Source of the DNA: SHAN690 sp023262195
GTDB lineage: Bacteria > Bacteroidota > Bacteroidia > Flavobacteriales_G > Salibacteraceae
Assembly (NCBI GenBank): GCA_038142005.1
Contig: JAYQJE010000006.1
Span: 1 to 64,000, forward strand
Length of the DNA stretch: 64,000 nt
Reading direction: 5' to 3'
The stretch's first letter is position 1. Each line of letters begins with the position of its first letter. Position numbers and translations under genes: made by a program. Positions 18,355 to 28,543 of this stretch are shown here, in pieces. The notes beneath the pieces are model-generated. The model made no database searches and had not been told where the DNA came from. It saw only the letters and a program-made list of their open reading frames with translations.

Positions 18355-19356
18355 TTGAAAGGGGAAATGCAATCAGTAAAAGTTAAATACTTGGGTGTAC
18401 TGGCAATAGTAATTGTGCTGTTGTTTACTCCAAATCACCTTTACTGTTGGGGGTTTTTCGGCCATAAGTCGATTAACCGTTTGGCTGTATTCACCTTGCC
18501 AACGGAACTCATAGGATTTTATAAGAACCACCTTGAGTATGTATCAGAACACGCGGTAGATCCGGATATGCGCAGATATGTGGTAAAAGAGGAGGCACCT
18601 CGACATTACATTGACATCGACCATTTTGGTGAAAACCCGTTTGAGGTAGTGCCACGCTCATGGGATGCAGCGGTTGAGAAGTTCAGTGAAGATACGCTTC
18701 AAGCCTATGGCATTGTTCCATGGCACATAGAGCGCATGTATAAACGTCTTGTTTGGGCATTTAAAGATCGTGACGTGCCTTATATTCTAAAAACTTCGGC
18801 TGACCTTGGTCATTATATCGCAGATTCGCATGTTCCTTTGCACACTACTGAAAACTATAATGGACAATTGACGGGGCAAAAAGGTATTCATGGTTTTTGG
18901 GAGTCAAGGCTTCCTGAGTTATACTCAGAAGACTACGACTATTTCGTTGGAAAAGCACAGTTTTTAGATAGTCCACTGGATATGGCATGGGATGCTGTAG
19001 AAGCCAGCCACGCTGCGGTTGATTCTGTGCTATCTTTCGAGATGAAGCTCCACAATGATTTTCCTACTGATCAGAAATACGCTTTTGAGCAGCGCGGACG
19101 CTCTACAATCAAAGTATATTCTAGAGACTATAGCTACGCCTATCATGAAATGCTCGATCGTATGGTGGAACGCAGAATGCGTGCATCAATTATTGCCGTA
19201 GGCAGCTTTTGGTATTCAGCGTGGTTAGAGGCAGGTAAGCCCGTTTTAGAAATGGAGCTAGACGATGGTCAGAAACAGTTAATTGAGCAAGAGCGTAAAT
19301 CGTTGGAGGCAGAATATCAGGCAAGGCCGGTAACAAGCCGAGAACATGCAGAATAA
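18355..19356 (+). CDS. Secreted zinc-dependent phospholipase C / S1-P1 nuclease-fold protein
   Basis: 333 residues from a TTG at 18355; an ATG at 18367 (MQSVKVKYLGV) is an equally plausible start. After the signal peptide the mature protein begins CWGFFGHKSINRLAVFTLP, where the N-terminal Trp and a following His are zinc ligands in this all-helical fold. Further ligand-type residues are in APRHYIDIDHFGE, DLGHYIADSHVPLHTTENYN and GIHGFWESRLPEL. The three-zinc enzymes of this fold cleave phosphodiesters (phospholipids or single-stranded nucleic acid); the substrate cannot be told. Predicted periplasmic or extracellular, possibly for phosphate or nucleotide scavenging. Confidence 0.82.
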   Translation: MKGEMQSVKVKYLGVLAIVIVLLFTPNHLYCWGFFGHKSINRLAVFTLPTELIGFYKNHLEYVSEHAVDPDMRRYVVKEEAPRHYIDIDHFGENPFEVVPRSWDAAVEKFSEDTLQAYGIVPWHIERMYKRLVWAFKDRDVPYILKTSADLGHYIADSHVPLHTTENYNGQLTGQKGIHGFWESRLPELYSEDYDYFVGKAQFLDSPLDMAWDAVEASHAAVDSVLSFEMKLHNDFPTDQKYAFEQRGRSTIKVYSRDYSYAYHEMLDRMVERRMRASIIAVGSFWYSAWLEAGKPVLEMELDDGQKQLIEQERKSLEAEYQARPVTSREHAE

Positions 19357-19599
19357 AGAGGTGCAAATAGATCAAAGCCTCAACCCAATCACACACACAT
19401 CGTCAAGCTGCTCTAGGTCACCTTTCCAATTTATACTATGCAATTTACTCCATCGGGCACTAATGCTGTCTCGTTAAGAGCAAATACCGCATTTCCAGGA
19501 GATAACCATGGCACTGATATTGCTGCCTTGGATACTAGTCTTATTTCCACAGGCACGATCCGAATCGCGGCAGGAAATATCATCGATTTTAATAATCCA
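19357..19599. other. Gene-free stretch, no recognisable feature
   Basis: 243 bases between the secreted hydrolase and the truncated sensor-domain fragment. Three minus-strand frames were read as a possible continuation of the fragment; none gave recognisable 7TMR-DISM sequence. A plus-strand open frame (19438-19632) overlaps the fragment and matches nothing known to me. Could mark a deletion or assembly join. Confidence 0.5.
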
Positions 19600-19944
19600 T
19601 TAACCGTAAAACCGGATGTGATTTGTTACTGAACGAGCCGTTTCCAAATAATATTCTTGAGATCGGTCGGTACCATTAATGATGGTGAATTTTATCCAGA
19701 AGGTAGATGTGGTAAAGTTTAAATTGGGAACTGCCTTGTCTATCGGTCCGAAATAAGAGTCATGCTTTCCCAACACCACACTCTGAGCATCCCAAAGTCC
19801 ATCTGCGTCTTCCGCAATTTGAGCTGAGGTGGCGATATGCGTGAAGCGCGGTCCATTCGCTTCAGCAGATATATTCAATGCAGATAACGCTAGTATTAGC
19901 GTGATTGTGTTGAAATTCAGCCTATGAAATCTGCATTTCTTCAT
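19600..19944 (-). pseudogene. Truncated 7TMR-DISM extracellular-domain fragment
   Basis: From an ATG at 19944 (the frame is open to 20010) there is a signal peptide followed by the first half of a DISMED2-type ligand domain: DADGLWDAQSVVLGKHDSYF, TSTFWIKFTIINGTDRSQEY and YLETARSVTNHIRFYG, then TAA. In intact proteins this domain continues for about 50 more residues and is followed by seven membrane segments and usually a histidine kinase or cyclase. None of that is present; only 243 bases remain before the next gene. Either a decayed remnant or the edge of an assembly deletion. Confidence 0.6.
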
Positions 19945-20084
19945 CGCTCGAATATAGCAAGTGGAACAGGTGACCCAATCTTTTTGTTGGAATAAGCTTA
20001 AATAACACAATTGTGGTAATAAGTCGTTTGTTTCAAGTTATTGGAAGCGTCAAGGCCATTTACCTTTATGTTTCAAGAGTTGCA

Positions 20085-22927
20085 ATGCTGAAACACCGCT
20101 ATGACATATTGCTCGCACTTGTAGCGCTTCCTCTTTTATTTTGGGGTGGTCGGGGCCTTGACGTGCCTATCCTAGACGAACCTACACCACCTTCTACACT
20201 GCGGGCTGTGGATACGCTCATGTCTAAAATGTCCGTTGAAGATCGCATAGCACAGCTTTTCGTGACAAAACATTGGGTGGGAGATGACCGCATTGGAGGT
20301 TATATGCTAGAAGGTTTAAGCTTCACAGATAGTACAAAACCCATAATGAATGATCTTGGTCTTCCTTTTTTTATCGGATTTGATCTAAGAAATGGAGATC
20401 AAAGCTCTAAGTTTCCTTATGAGTTGTTGGGCAGGTTTAAAGACTCATCGCTCATTGCTAGCTATTCCGAGGTTTTTGCAAGCCATCTTAGTTCGCAAAA
20501 CGTAAATTTTGTCTTAGGCCCCAATGTTGACCTCATAGGCTACGATTCTGATCTTGATTGGAATAGGTCATTTTCTGATCAACCTGAGTACGCTTTGGAA
20601 ATTGGACAAACGGTAGTTGAGTCTTTTCAAGATTTTGGTATTAATTGCGTCATAAGCAGTTTTCCTGGGTTTGGGAGCAGTAAGTATTCTATTCAAGGGG
20701 AGCCTCCAATGATTTTTTCGAAAGAGAAACGATTGAAACGTGCAGACTGGATTCCATTCAAGGCGCTTGTGAATGCGGGCATTGAAAATGTATTAATCGG
20801 GAATGTGAAGGTTCCTGCGATAGACTCCGGCACTAATTGGATAGCGTCAAACTCACCTAGGGTGTATGCTGAGCTTAAAAACACCCTTGGTTTTGAAGGT
20901 TTGATATGGTCAGATCTTTCTGAAGGGTATGGAACAATGGCTGTTGATCATTTTCTCGCAGGTAGTGACCTCATGATTGTTGACTCAGATGTTTCAAAAT
21001 ATATCAATGAAATAAAAAGTGCCACCGAACAGGGACTTATCATTCAAGAGGATATTGATAACCGCTGTAGGCGAGTGCTTGAGGCCAAGCTTCAGCACAA
21101 TGCAATTAGTATAGAGGATGAACTGGAGTCGAGCGAATTGGCTTTGGAAGCACAGCTGGTTTCGGCTTCCACGGTTTTACTGCGTAATGATTCGGCCATA
21201 GTGCCCATCAAAAATCTAGACCGCCACACGATTGGGTTGGTCAAGATTGGAGGATTTAACGAAGAACTCACCTGGCTGTTGCACCGTTACGCTCCAGGTC
21301 ATACCCATCATTTTTCTTTCGAGAATCTCGAGAATAGCTATAGTGAATTTGCAAAGTCAAAGTCTAGTTTGTCTCGCTTGATTGTTATTGCCGAACCTCA
21401 AGAAGATTTGCCGCGGAAGCGGTTTGGGTTGAGCATGCACATGCAAAGAGTCATCGAAAGAATGGCTCAGAATCAGTCTGTTATATTTATTTGGAAGGGC
21501 AACCCCAAGGCGCTCATACATGTGTCTAACATCCCTGAGCTTCAAGCGATAATGGTTAGCTCTATGGACTCTAAATTGTCGGACGATCTTGCCATACAAT
21601 CTGTGTTTGGTGGACGCGAAATATCAGGTCAGTTAAAAGAAAGGTAGGCGGGGAGTATGATCGGTCCTTTGGGTTAACCACTCAAAAAATCCGTTTGGCT
21701 TATGGATTTCCCGAAGAAGTTGGAATTAAAAGTGAATATCTAAACCCGATAGACAGCATTGTTTTGGAGGCAATCCTGCAAAAAGCAACACCGGGAGCAC
21801 AGGTTTGGTTTGCCAAAGATGGGGTGGTGGTTTATAACAAGGCAATTGGATATCACACTTATGAAGAAGAAGATACCGTAAGGCTTTATGATTTATACGA
21901 CTTGGCGTCAATTACAAAGATTGCCGGCTCAGTGGCTGGCTTAATGAGTTTAGCACAAGATTCACTTTTTAACTTGGATTATAACCTGTGTGACTATTTG
22001 GCTGAATGGGTAGATACCACAGAATATCGAAATATGGGCTTGCGCGAAATATTGGCTCATCAAGCTGGTTTACCTGCCTTTATACCTTTTTATGCAAAAA
22101 CGCTCAAAAAAGGCGTCCCCAGATTTGATATCTATAGCTTAGCACAAAACGAAGTGTATCCCTATCGCGTTGCACGCGAGTTATACATCAATAAAGCGCA
22201 GCCAGACAAGATGTTTAGACAGATACTGAATCATCCGATCAAGGATAAGCGATACAAATACAGCGATGTGGGATATTACTTCATGCTACGAATCATTGAG
22301 AAGCAAAGTGGAATGGCCATGAATGAATACTTAGACCAAGAGTATTATCAGCCACTCGGCATGACCACGATGACATACCGACCCTTGGAAAAATTTGATA
22401 AATCTCGAATTACTCCAACAGAGTATGATCGATATTTTCGAAATCAATTGGTACATGGAGACGTTCATGACCCCGGTGCGGCAATGCTTGGTGGTGTAGG
22501 TGGACACGCTGGTCTTTTCTCAAACGCGAATGACCTGGGAAAGCTGATGCAGCTCTATTTGAATAAGGGCGAGTATGGTGGCGACCGTTATTTTGATAGC
22601 ACAATTATCAATGACTTTATACGCTGCCAGTTTTGTGACAATGACAATAGGAGGGGAGCAGGATTTGACAAACCAGTATTTGATGGTCCCGGCCCTACTT
22701 GTGGTTGCACAGCGCGAGAGGCTTTTGGTCATCAAGGGTTTACGGGCACTACTACATGGGCAGACCCAGATAAAAATGTGGTGTATGTTTTCCTATCAAA
22801 CCGTGTTTATCCAAATGCCGACAACAGAAAATTGGCCAGTATGAATGTAAGAACAGACATTCAACAAGTGTTTTATGATGCCATTGAAAAAAGCAAGTTG
22901 AGCTCCAAAGCAAATGAGCTTAACTAA
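20085..22927 (+). CDS. Glycoside hydrolase family 3 domain fused to a serine beta-lactamase-fold hydrolase (frameshifted)
   Basis: One secreted protein of about 947 residues in two pieces, 20013-21647 (start taken at ATG 20085, MLKHRYDILLALVALPLLFW signal) and 21695-22927. The first part is a GH3 N-terminal (NagZ-like) barrel plus C-terminal domain; the second is a class C beta-lactamase/esterase-type domain with SITK (Ser-x-x-Lys), a YSDVGYY tyrosine motif and HQGFTGT. Adding one A near 21640 joins QLKEKVGGEYDRSFGLTTQ. This domain pair is known in Bacteroidota and is linked to peptidoglycan amino-sugar turnover. The GH3 active-site segment is unusual: the expected KHFPGHG...DSH reads SSFPGFGSSKYSIQG (about 20653-20697), lacking the catalytic His, while the nucleophile region IWSDLSEG is kept. 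Confidence 0.82.
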
Positions 22928-23702
22928 AAGTTACACTGACTGATCCAAGTCCTTCAATTTCAGATGAGTAAGAGCCTGATGATTCAATAGTATGCATTGG
23001 TCCGAGCGCTCCAGATAGTATAATTTCACCTTGCCTCAGTGGGGTTCCAAACTCAATCATAGTATTAGCCAACCATTGCACCGCAGTAATAGGATTACCC
23101 AAGCAAGCAGACCCAACGCCTTCTGAGACAATTCCTTGGTGACCTTCTATTCGCATTTTACAATTGATTAGATCAATATCGGATAGATTTACCTTGTTAT
23201 CACCAACAACAAAATGCGATGCTGAGGCATTGTCAGCCACAGTATCAGAGATTCTTATGTTCCAGTCGGTGATCCTGCTTCCGACAATTTCAATGGCTGG
23301 CGAGGCATAATCTATAGCGTTAACGATATCCTCTTGGGATGGATTTTGAATGTCCAGGTCTGTTTTCAGCACGAATGCTATTTCGGCTTCGATTTTTGGC
23401 TGCATTAATTCGCTTAAGCCAATGCTGACTCCATTCGCGACTTGAGTACGGTCTGTGAGCGAACCAAAATCTGGCTGCGATACACCTAGTTGTTTCTGCA
23501 CCGCTTGCGGGGTGAGCCCGATTTTACGTCCAACGATTTTGTCGCCTCGATCTATTTTTCTTTGAGTAATAATCTTTTGGATCGCATAGGCGTCCTTTAT
23601 GTTTTGTTCTCCAATAATCTTTCGAATTGGATCACAGGTTTTCTTAGATGATTCCGCAGACCATAAGATGTCGGCCACTTGAATTAAATCGCTGTTGTTC
23701 AT
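22920..23702 (-). CDS. 2-oxopent-4-enoate hydratase / MhpD-like (fumarylacetoacetate hydrolase superfamily)
   Basis: 260 residues from the ATG at 23702 (the frame is open to 23783, but that would add an improbable leader across the divergent promoter region). Family features: GRKIGLTPQAVQKQLGV, QPDFGSLTD, QPKIEAEIAFVL (metal-binding Glu pair), IEIVGSRITDW, and GNPITAVQWLANTM. The family hydrates 2-hydroxypenta-2,4-dienoate in meta-cleavage aromatic degradation or decarboxylates related acids. No other aromatic-pathway gene lies nearby, so the physiological substrate is uncertain. Its end overlaps the end of the GH3 fusion gene by eight bases. Confidence 0.85.
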   Translation of the reverse strand: MNNSDLIQVADILWSAESSKKTCDPIRKIIGEQNIKDAYAIQKIITQRKIDRGDKIVGRKIGLTPQAVQKQLGVSQPDFGSLTDRTQVANGVSIGLSELMQPKIEAEIAFVLKTDLDIQNPSQEDIVNAIDYASPAIEIVGSRITDWNIRISDTVADNASASHFVVGDNKVNLSDIDLINCKMRIEGHQGIVSEGVGSACLGNPITAVQWLANTMIEFGTPLRQGEIILSGALGPMHTIESSGSYSSEIEGLGSVSVTFS

Positions 23703-23774
23703 AATGCAAAAAAGCTTAATTCTCATAAATAGGGCACAAGGGAATTTCAGATTACTTTCGTTATTTACACGCAA

Positions 23775-26072
23775 ATGGGGCATAAAAAATCAAACGAACT
23801 AACACCTACTGAGTTTGAGAACGGAAAATTCTCTGAACCAAAGACGGTAGCTGCCGGTATCCCTGCAGTATTTAGTGCGGTGCGTCATCTATTGGACGAG
23901 ATGGATCCTGTGCGTGCCACCAAAGTGATGTTTGAGTTAAACCAGAAAGGTGGAGTCGACTGTCCAGGATGTGCTTGGCCTGACCCAGATGGCAAACGTT
24001 CTTCCTTAGGAGAGTACTGTGAAAATGGTGCGAAAGCCATCGCTGAGGAGGCTACAACCAAAGGTTTAGATTCAAGATTTTTTCAAGAGAACTCGATTGA
24101 TGATTTAGCATCTCAAACCGACTATTGGATTGGAAAACGCGGTAGAATTTTACAACCGGTCATATTGGAGGAAGGAGCTAATCATTATCAGCCGATAACA
24201 TGGGATAATGCTTTTAATCTGATTGCCAATGAGTTAAATGCCTTACCATCACCGGATGATGCAGTGTTTTACACGTCAGGTCGAACGAGTAATGAAGCTG
24301 CTTTTATGTATCAGCTCTTTGTGCGAATGTTTGGCACCAACAACCTGCCTGATTGCAGCAATATGTGCCATGAGAGCAGTGGAGTAGCGTTGAGTGAAAC
24401 GGTGGGTATTGGCAAAGGATCGGTAACGCTCGATGATTTCAATGAAGCCGAAGTGATATTGGTCATTGGTCAGAATCCAGGTACAAACCACCCTCGCATG
24501 CTTAGCGCACTGAAGAAAGCCAAACTGCGAGGGGCGAAGATTATCACCATTAACCCTCTTCCAGAAGCCGGGCTCATCAAGTTTAAAGACCCACAAAGTG
24601 TTAGTGACGTGATGGGTGGTGGGGTATCACTAACAGATTTATTTCTACAAGTGCGTATCAATGGCGATGTTCCCCTTATGAAGGCGATTCTGAAGCGATT
24701 ACTCGAGCTTGAGCGTAAATCCCCTGGATCTGTATTTGATCAAGCTTTCATTGAGTCAAAAACAGCCGGTTACCAAGATTTATGCGAAGACTTAGATCGA
24801 TACAATTTCAGTAATCTGTGCGAGGAGTCCGGAGTGCAGCAGGCCGAGGTAGAAGCTGCTGCCAATTTGTTGGCCAATACTGACAAGATCATCGCCTGTT
24901 GGGCGATGGGATTGACACAGCATAAGAATGGTGTAGATAATATTCAAGAAGTGGTGAATTTATTGCTCGCCAAGGGCAGTATTGGTAAGCCAGGGGCTGG
25001 GACATGCCCAGTTCGTGGTCACAGCAATGTGCAAGGCGATCGAACAATGGGTATTTGGGAAAAGCCTAAGCCTGAATTTCTTGATAAGTTGAGTGAGCAT
25101 TTCAACTTTAAGCCACCACGAGAGCACGGCTTGGACGTGGTTGACAGCATCAAACGAATGCATGAAAATTCCGGAATGGTTTTCATCGCCATGGGTGGCA
25201 ATTTCCTGAGCGCAACACCTGACACCTCTTATACCGCAGAAGCATTGAGAAATTGCAAGCTCACTGTGCACGTCAGTACAAAGCTCAATCGTTCGCATCT
25301 CGTTACGGGTAAACGGGCGCTTATTTTACCTAGTCTCGGTAGATCAGACGAGGATATTCAGGCAAGTGGGCGACAGTTTGTTTCCGTAGAAAACTCCATG
25401 GGTGTGGTACATAGCAGTACGGGTAAATTAAAGCCGTTATCAAAAGAACTCTTAAGTGAGCCAGCCATTATTGCAGGAATAGCTAAAGCAACGCTAAAGC
25501 AGAAACATATAGATTGGAGCGCAATGGTTGACGATTATGACCGAATCCGAGATCATATTGAAGCTTTAATTCCAGGTTTTGAAGATTACAATAAACGTGT
25601 AAGACAGCCTAGTGGATTTTACTTGCCTAACAATGCAAGAAACGGTTCGTTCGAGCCAATCGGTGGTAGGGCGAAATTTACAATCAATGAGTTGCCAGAC
25701 AATGCGTTGAAATCAGGAGAGTTGTTGATGAGTACGGTTCGAACCCATGACCAATTTAACACCACCATTTACGGAATGAACGATCGCTATCGAGGGATTT
25801 TCAATGAACGAAGAGTGGTTCTCATGAATGCTCAGGATATTTCAAATCAACGATTAAACAAAGGCGATGTGGTTGATCTTATCAGCAATTACAAGAATGT
25901 GGAGCGGAGGGCTCCTCGCTTTTTGGTGATTCCATATTCAGTGCCTCAGGGCTGTGCAATAACTTATTTTCCAGAGGCAAATATTCTCATACCCATAGAT
26001 TCTGTGGCACACAAAAGCAACACACCAACGAGTAAGCTGGTGAAAATTAAGCTGGAAAAGGTGGCGTTATGA
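23775..26072 (+). CDS. FdhF/YdeP family molybdopterin oxidoreductase
   Basis: 765-residue molybdenum-bis-MGD enzyme of the YdeP type, related to formate dehydrogenase H. Signature N-terminal stretch GGVDCPGCAWPDPDGKRSSL, then FTSGRTSNEAAFMYQLF-like sequence, DCSNMCHESSGVALSETVG (putative Mo-site Cys region), VIGQNPGTNHPRMLSALKKA and GTCPVRGHSNVQGDRTMG, and a C-terminal MGD-binding domain near NTTIYGMNDRYRGIFNERR. YdeP proteins are linked to acid tolerance and formate or respiratory stress, but the substrate is unknown. Complete; the last bases overlap the ATG of the membrane-protein gene (ATGA at 26069). Confidence 0.93.
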   Translation: MGHKKSNELTPTEFENGKFSEPKTVAAGIPAVFSAVRHLLDEMDPVRATKVMFELNQKGGVDCPGCAWPDPDGKRSSLGEYCENGAKAIAEEATTKGLDSRFFQENSIDDLASQTDYWIGKRGRILQPVILEEGANHYQPITWDNAFNLIANELNALPSPDDAVFYTSGRTSNEAAFMYQLFVRMFGTNNLPDCSNMCHESSGVALSETVGIGKGSVTLDDFNEAEVILVIGQNPGTNHPRMLSALKKAKLRGAKIITINPLPEAGLIKFKDPQSVSDVMGGGVSLTDLFLQVRINGDVPLMKAILKRLLELERKSPGSVFDQAFIESKTAGYQDLCEDLDRYNFSNLCEESGVQQAEVEAAANLLANTDKIIACWAMGLTQHKNGVDNIQEVVNLLLAKGSIGKPGAGTCPVRGHSNVQGDRTMGIWEKPKPEFLDKLSEHFNFKPPREHGLDVVDSIKRMHENSGMVFIAMGGNFLSATPDTSYTAEALRNCKLTVHVSTKLNRSHLVTGKRALILPSLGRSDEDIQASGRQFVSVENSMGVVHSSTGKLKPLSKELLSEPAIIAGIAKATLKQKHIDWSAMVDDYDRIRDHIEALIPGFEDYNKRVRQPSGFYLPNNARNGSFEPIGGRAKFTINELPDNALKSGELLMSTVRTHDQFNTTIYGMNDRYRGIFNERRVVLMNAQDISNQRLNKGDVVDLISNYKNVERRAPRFLVIPYSVPQGCAITYFPEANILIPIDSVAHKSNTPTSKLVKIKLEKVAL

Positions 26073-27860
26073 CGTCTTTCCAAGAAGGTTAAGGGTTCGC
26101 CTCATTTCATTAAGCCAAAATCCAATCAAAGCTATATGGATTGCGTGCACGCTTATTTCGATGGTGTATGGTGTGCTGGTCTATGCGTTTGTTTGGCATG
26201 ACAATGGTAAACCACGATTTGAGCGAATTATCAAAAGCGATGGTTTAGGTTATTATAGATACTTGCCAGATATTTTTATTACGAATGACATTAAAAACCT
26301 TCCTGATGATGCACTTCACTTTGCCAAGGTCGATGGGCATAATGTCAATAAATACTACGTAGGAACAGCTATTTCAATGCTGCCATTTTTCACTGCTGCG
26401 GTGATTTGGGAGAAAAGTTTTGGAATGGCAACCGATGGCCGGTCGCCACCATTTCAAATAACGGTATCCCTAGCCGCACTTTTCTATTTCTGTTTTGGCC
26501 TTTTTTTATTGGGAAGGTTGCTAATTGAACAGTCGTTTCCCTTGAAATGGGTTCTGGTTACATTATTTGCCATTGCTTTTGGCACCAACCTGCTCACATA
26601 CAGTGTAGAGCTTCCTTCCATGTCACATGTTTATTCATGGTTTTGGATTAATGCGTTTTTCTATGCATACACCAAATTAATTCACAGAAATCAGAAGAAA
26701 TGGCTGATGCTATGTGCTTTTACTTTCGCAATGATTGTCCTTATCAGACCAGTGAATGGTTTGGTTCTATTGGTGTTGCCATTTTTAGCCGGCAGTACAG
26801 AACGGTTTATAGAATCATTTAAAGGCGCAATTACACATCCATGGCTTCTGCCAGCGATCATCCTGGGCTTGTTCATACTTAGCTTTCAGCCCATTGTTTG
26901 GTATCTACAAGCTGAGTCTTTATGGGTTTGGAGTTACCAATCGGAGGGTTTTAATTTCTTGAGTCCACAGATCATTGAGGTTCTTGTTGGTTTTCGAAAA
27001 GGCTGGTTTATATACACTCCGCTTACATTCATCGCGATACTTGGGTTTTACTATCTGGTTCGAGTAAATCGATTTCGGTTCTACAGTGGTGTCGGCTTTT
27101 TGGCTGTGCTGGTTTATATAATCAGCTCTTGGTGGAACTGGTATTACGGAAGCTCATTTGGGCAAAGACCATTTGTGGAGTATTACGGTTTCATAGGTTT
27201 CTTATTAGTGACGGTATACTCAGAGGTTAGAGCAAAACCTTTCCGGTCTTTTTTGATGACACTCACTGGACTATTCATCCTATTGAACATGATTCAAGCA
27301 TATCAATATCGTTACGAGATACTATCCAAAACCGATATGAACTTTGAGAAATATGCATTTGCTTTTTAAAAACAGATCGCAAGTACAGCCAGTCTATTGG
27401 AGGGTTTGTTGAGGCAATACCATATGCGGCTAATCCTAATCTTGAGTGCACAGCCACGCTTGGCTACACATCTACCAAGGCGACAGGTGATGGTATTGAT
27501 TTGAGTGGTGCAGAGTATGGCGCCACGCACGATATACTCTTACAACCTCAAATGATCACTGATCGGGGATTTTACTTAAAACTAGATATGAAACGAAAGG
27601 AGCATGCGCAATATGCTTCTGACAACGTCATGCTCGTAGTTGAGTATAAAACCCAAGCCAATGAAATCTATGGCCAGCAGTACTTTAAATTGAATGACTA
27701 CCCGAGAACGATGTTTGGCGAATGGCATGATTTAGAGTTTGGAATTGTCTTGACTCCTCCAGATTCAACTTCTGATTTCATTCGAATCTTTGTTTGGAAT
27801 AGGGATAGAGCGCCTTTTACGATCGGTGATTATCAAATTCGGCTTTACTCGATTAATTAG
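26069..27860 (+). CDS. Polytopic membrane protein, GT-C-like (two frameshifts)
   Basis: About 597 codons in three frames. The start MTSFQEG at 26069 (ATGA overlap with the YdeP stop) continues into the main frame 26161-27369 after adding one T at about 26090 (GLRVRLISLSQNPIKAIW), and that frame continues into 27370-27860 after adding one T to the run at 27363-27367 (AFAFLKTDRKYSQSIGGFV). The middle part has about ten hydrophobic segments with short loops, including an RPVNGLVLLVLPFL segment, as in dolichol-phosphate-mannose-type (GT-C) membrane transferases. The last 160 residues are a soluble, beta-rich domain (ASDNVMLVVEYKTQANE, EWHDLEFGIVLTPPD). Function unassigned. Confidence 0.75.
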
Positions 27861-27907
27861 ACAAAAATCTGCCTGTAGGTAAAGTACAGATGGTCTTTTG
27901 AGGCGAA

Positions 27908-28543
27908 TTATTCATAAACCCAATAAATACTTAGAACAAAGCCTTTACCTCTTAATTCAAAGGGGTTATCGAGATTGTCTTCAAAGTCTCTACTCGTGAT
28001 ATCAATGAGGTCGATGGGTTGACCGTTTGTTCGAATCCCGGTAAGCTCGAAGCTCGATATGCCAACGGGTAAAACAGTTCTCATTTCGTCTTGCAATTCT
28101 GCTTCAAAAGGGGCGTCAGGAGTGAAGTTACCCGTAGCGTTGGGGTAAACCTCACTAAAGTCAAAACCATTGACACTGTTGATTAATCGAAATGACTCAT
28201 AAACAGAGTTCCCCGTAATTGTAAACCGATCAATAATCCGGTTGGCCGCTTTGATATCTGCGGTAGCTTCATCAAAACCATACGCGCCATTAGCATAAGC
28301 CTTGACCGATACCGTAAAGTCGCCCTTACGTCCAAAAGTCTTTACCGCATCATTTCCAAGAAAACCAGTGCCATCTCCAAATTCCCAAGTAACGAATTCA
28401 TAGTCTTCGCTGCAGCTCGAAAATTGGTATTGCCGATCTACTTCATAAATCTCTTCCATCTCCAAGCAGGCAGTTGGATTAAGATTACAGCTTGTCATTA
28501 AAAGCAAACCGGACGACAGATGTGTTAACCCTAGTATTCGCAT
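27908..28543 (-). CDS. PKD-domain lipoprotein
   Basis: 211 residues; lipoprotein signal with Cys at about 19 (LLLMTSC). A PKD-type immunoglobulin-like domain follows: FVTWEFGDGTGFLGNDAVKT, then GDFTVSVKAYANG. The C-terminal half (FTITGNSVYESFRLINSVNG) has no recognised domain but alternates like a beta sandwich. Cell-surface or outer-membrane anchored adhesion-type protein is likely. Its ATG overlaps the TAA of the upstream gene (28543-29238) by one base, so they are co-transcribed. Confidence 0.75.
   Translation of the reverse strand: MRILGLTHLSSGLLLMTSCNLNPTACLEMEEIYEVDRQYQFSSCSEDYEFVTWEFGDGTGFLGNDAVKTFGRKGDFTVSVKAYANGAYGFDEATADIKAANRIIDRFTITGNSVYESFRLINSVNGFDFSEVYPNATGNFTPDAPFEAELQDEMRTVLPVGISSFELTGIRTNGQPIDLIDITSRDFEDNLDNPFELRGKGFVLSIYWVYE

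Noticed and set aside
19438..19632. Plus-strand open frame of 64 codons overlapping the sensor fragment
   Set aside because: No recognisable family, no promoter, overlaps the well-supported DISM fragment on the other strand; treated as chance.
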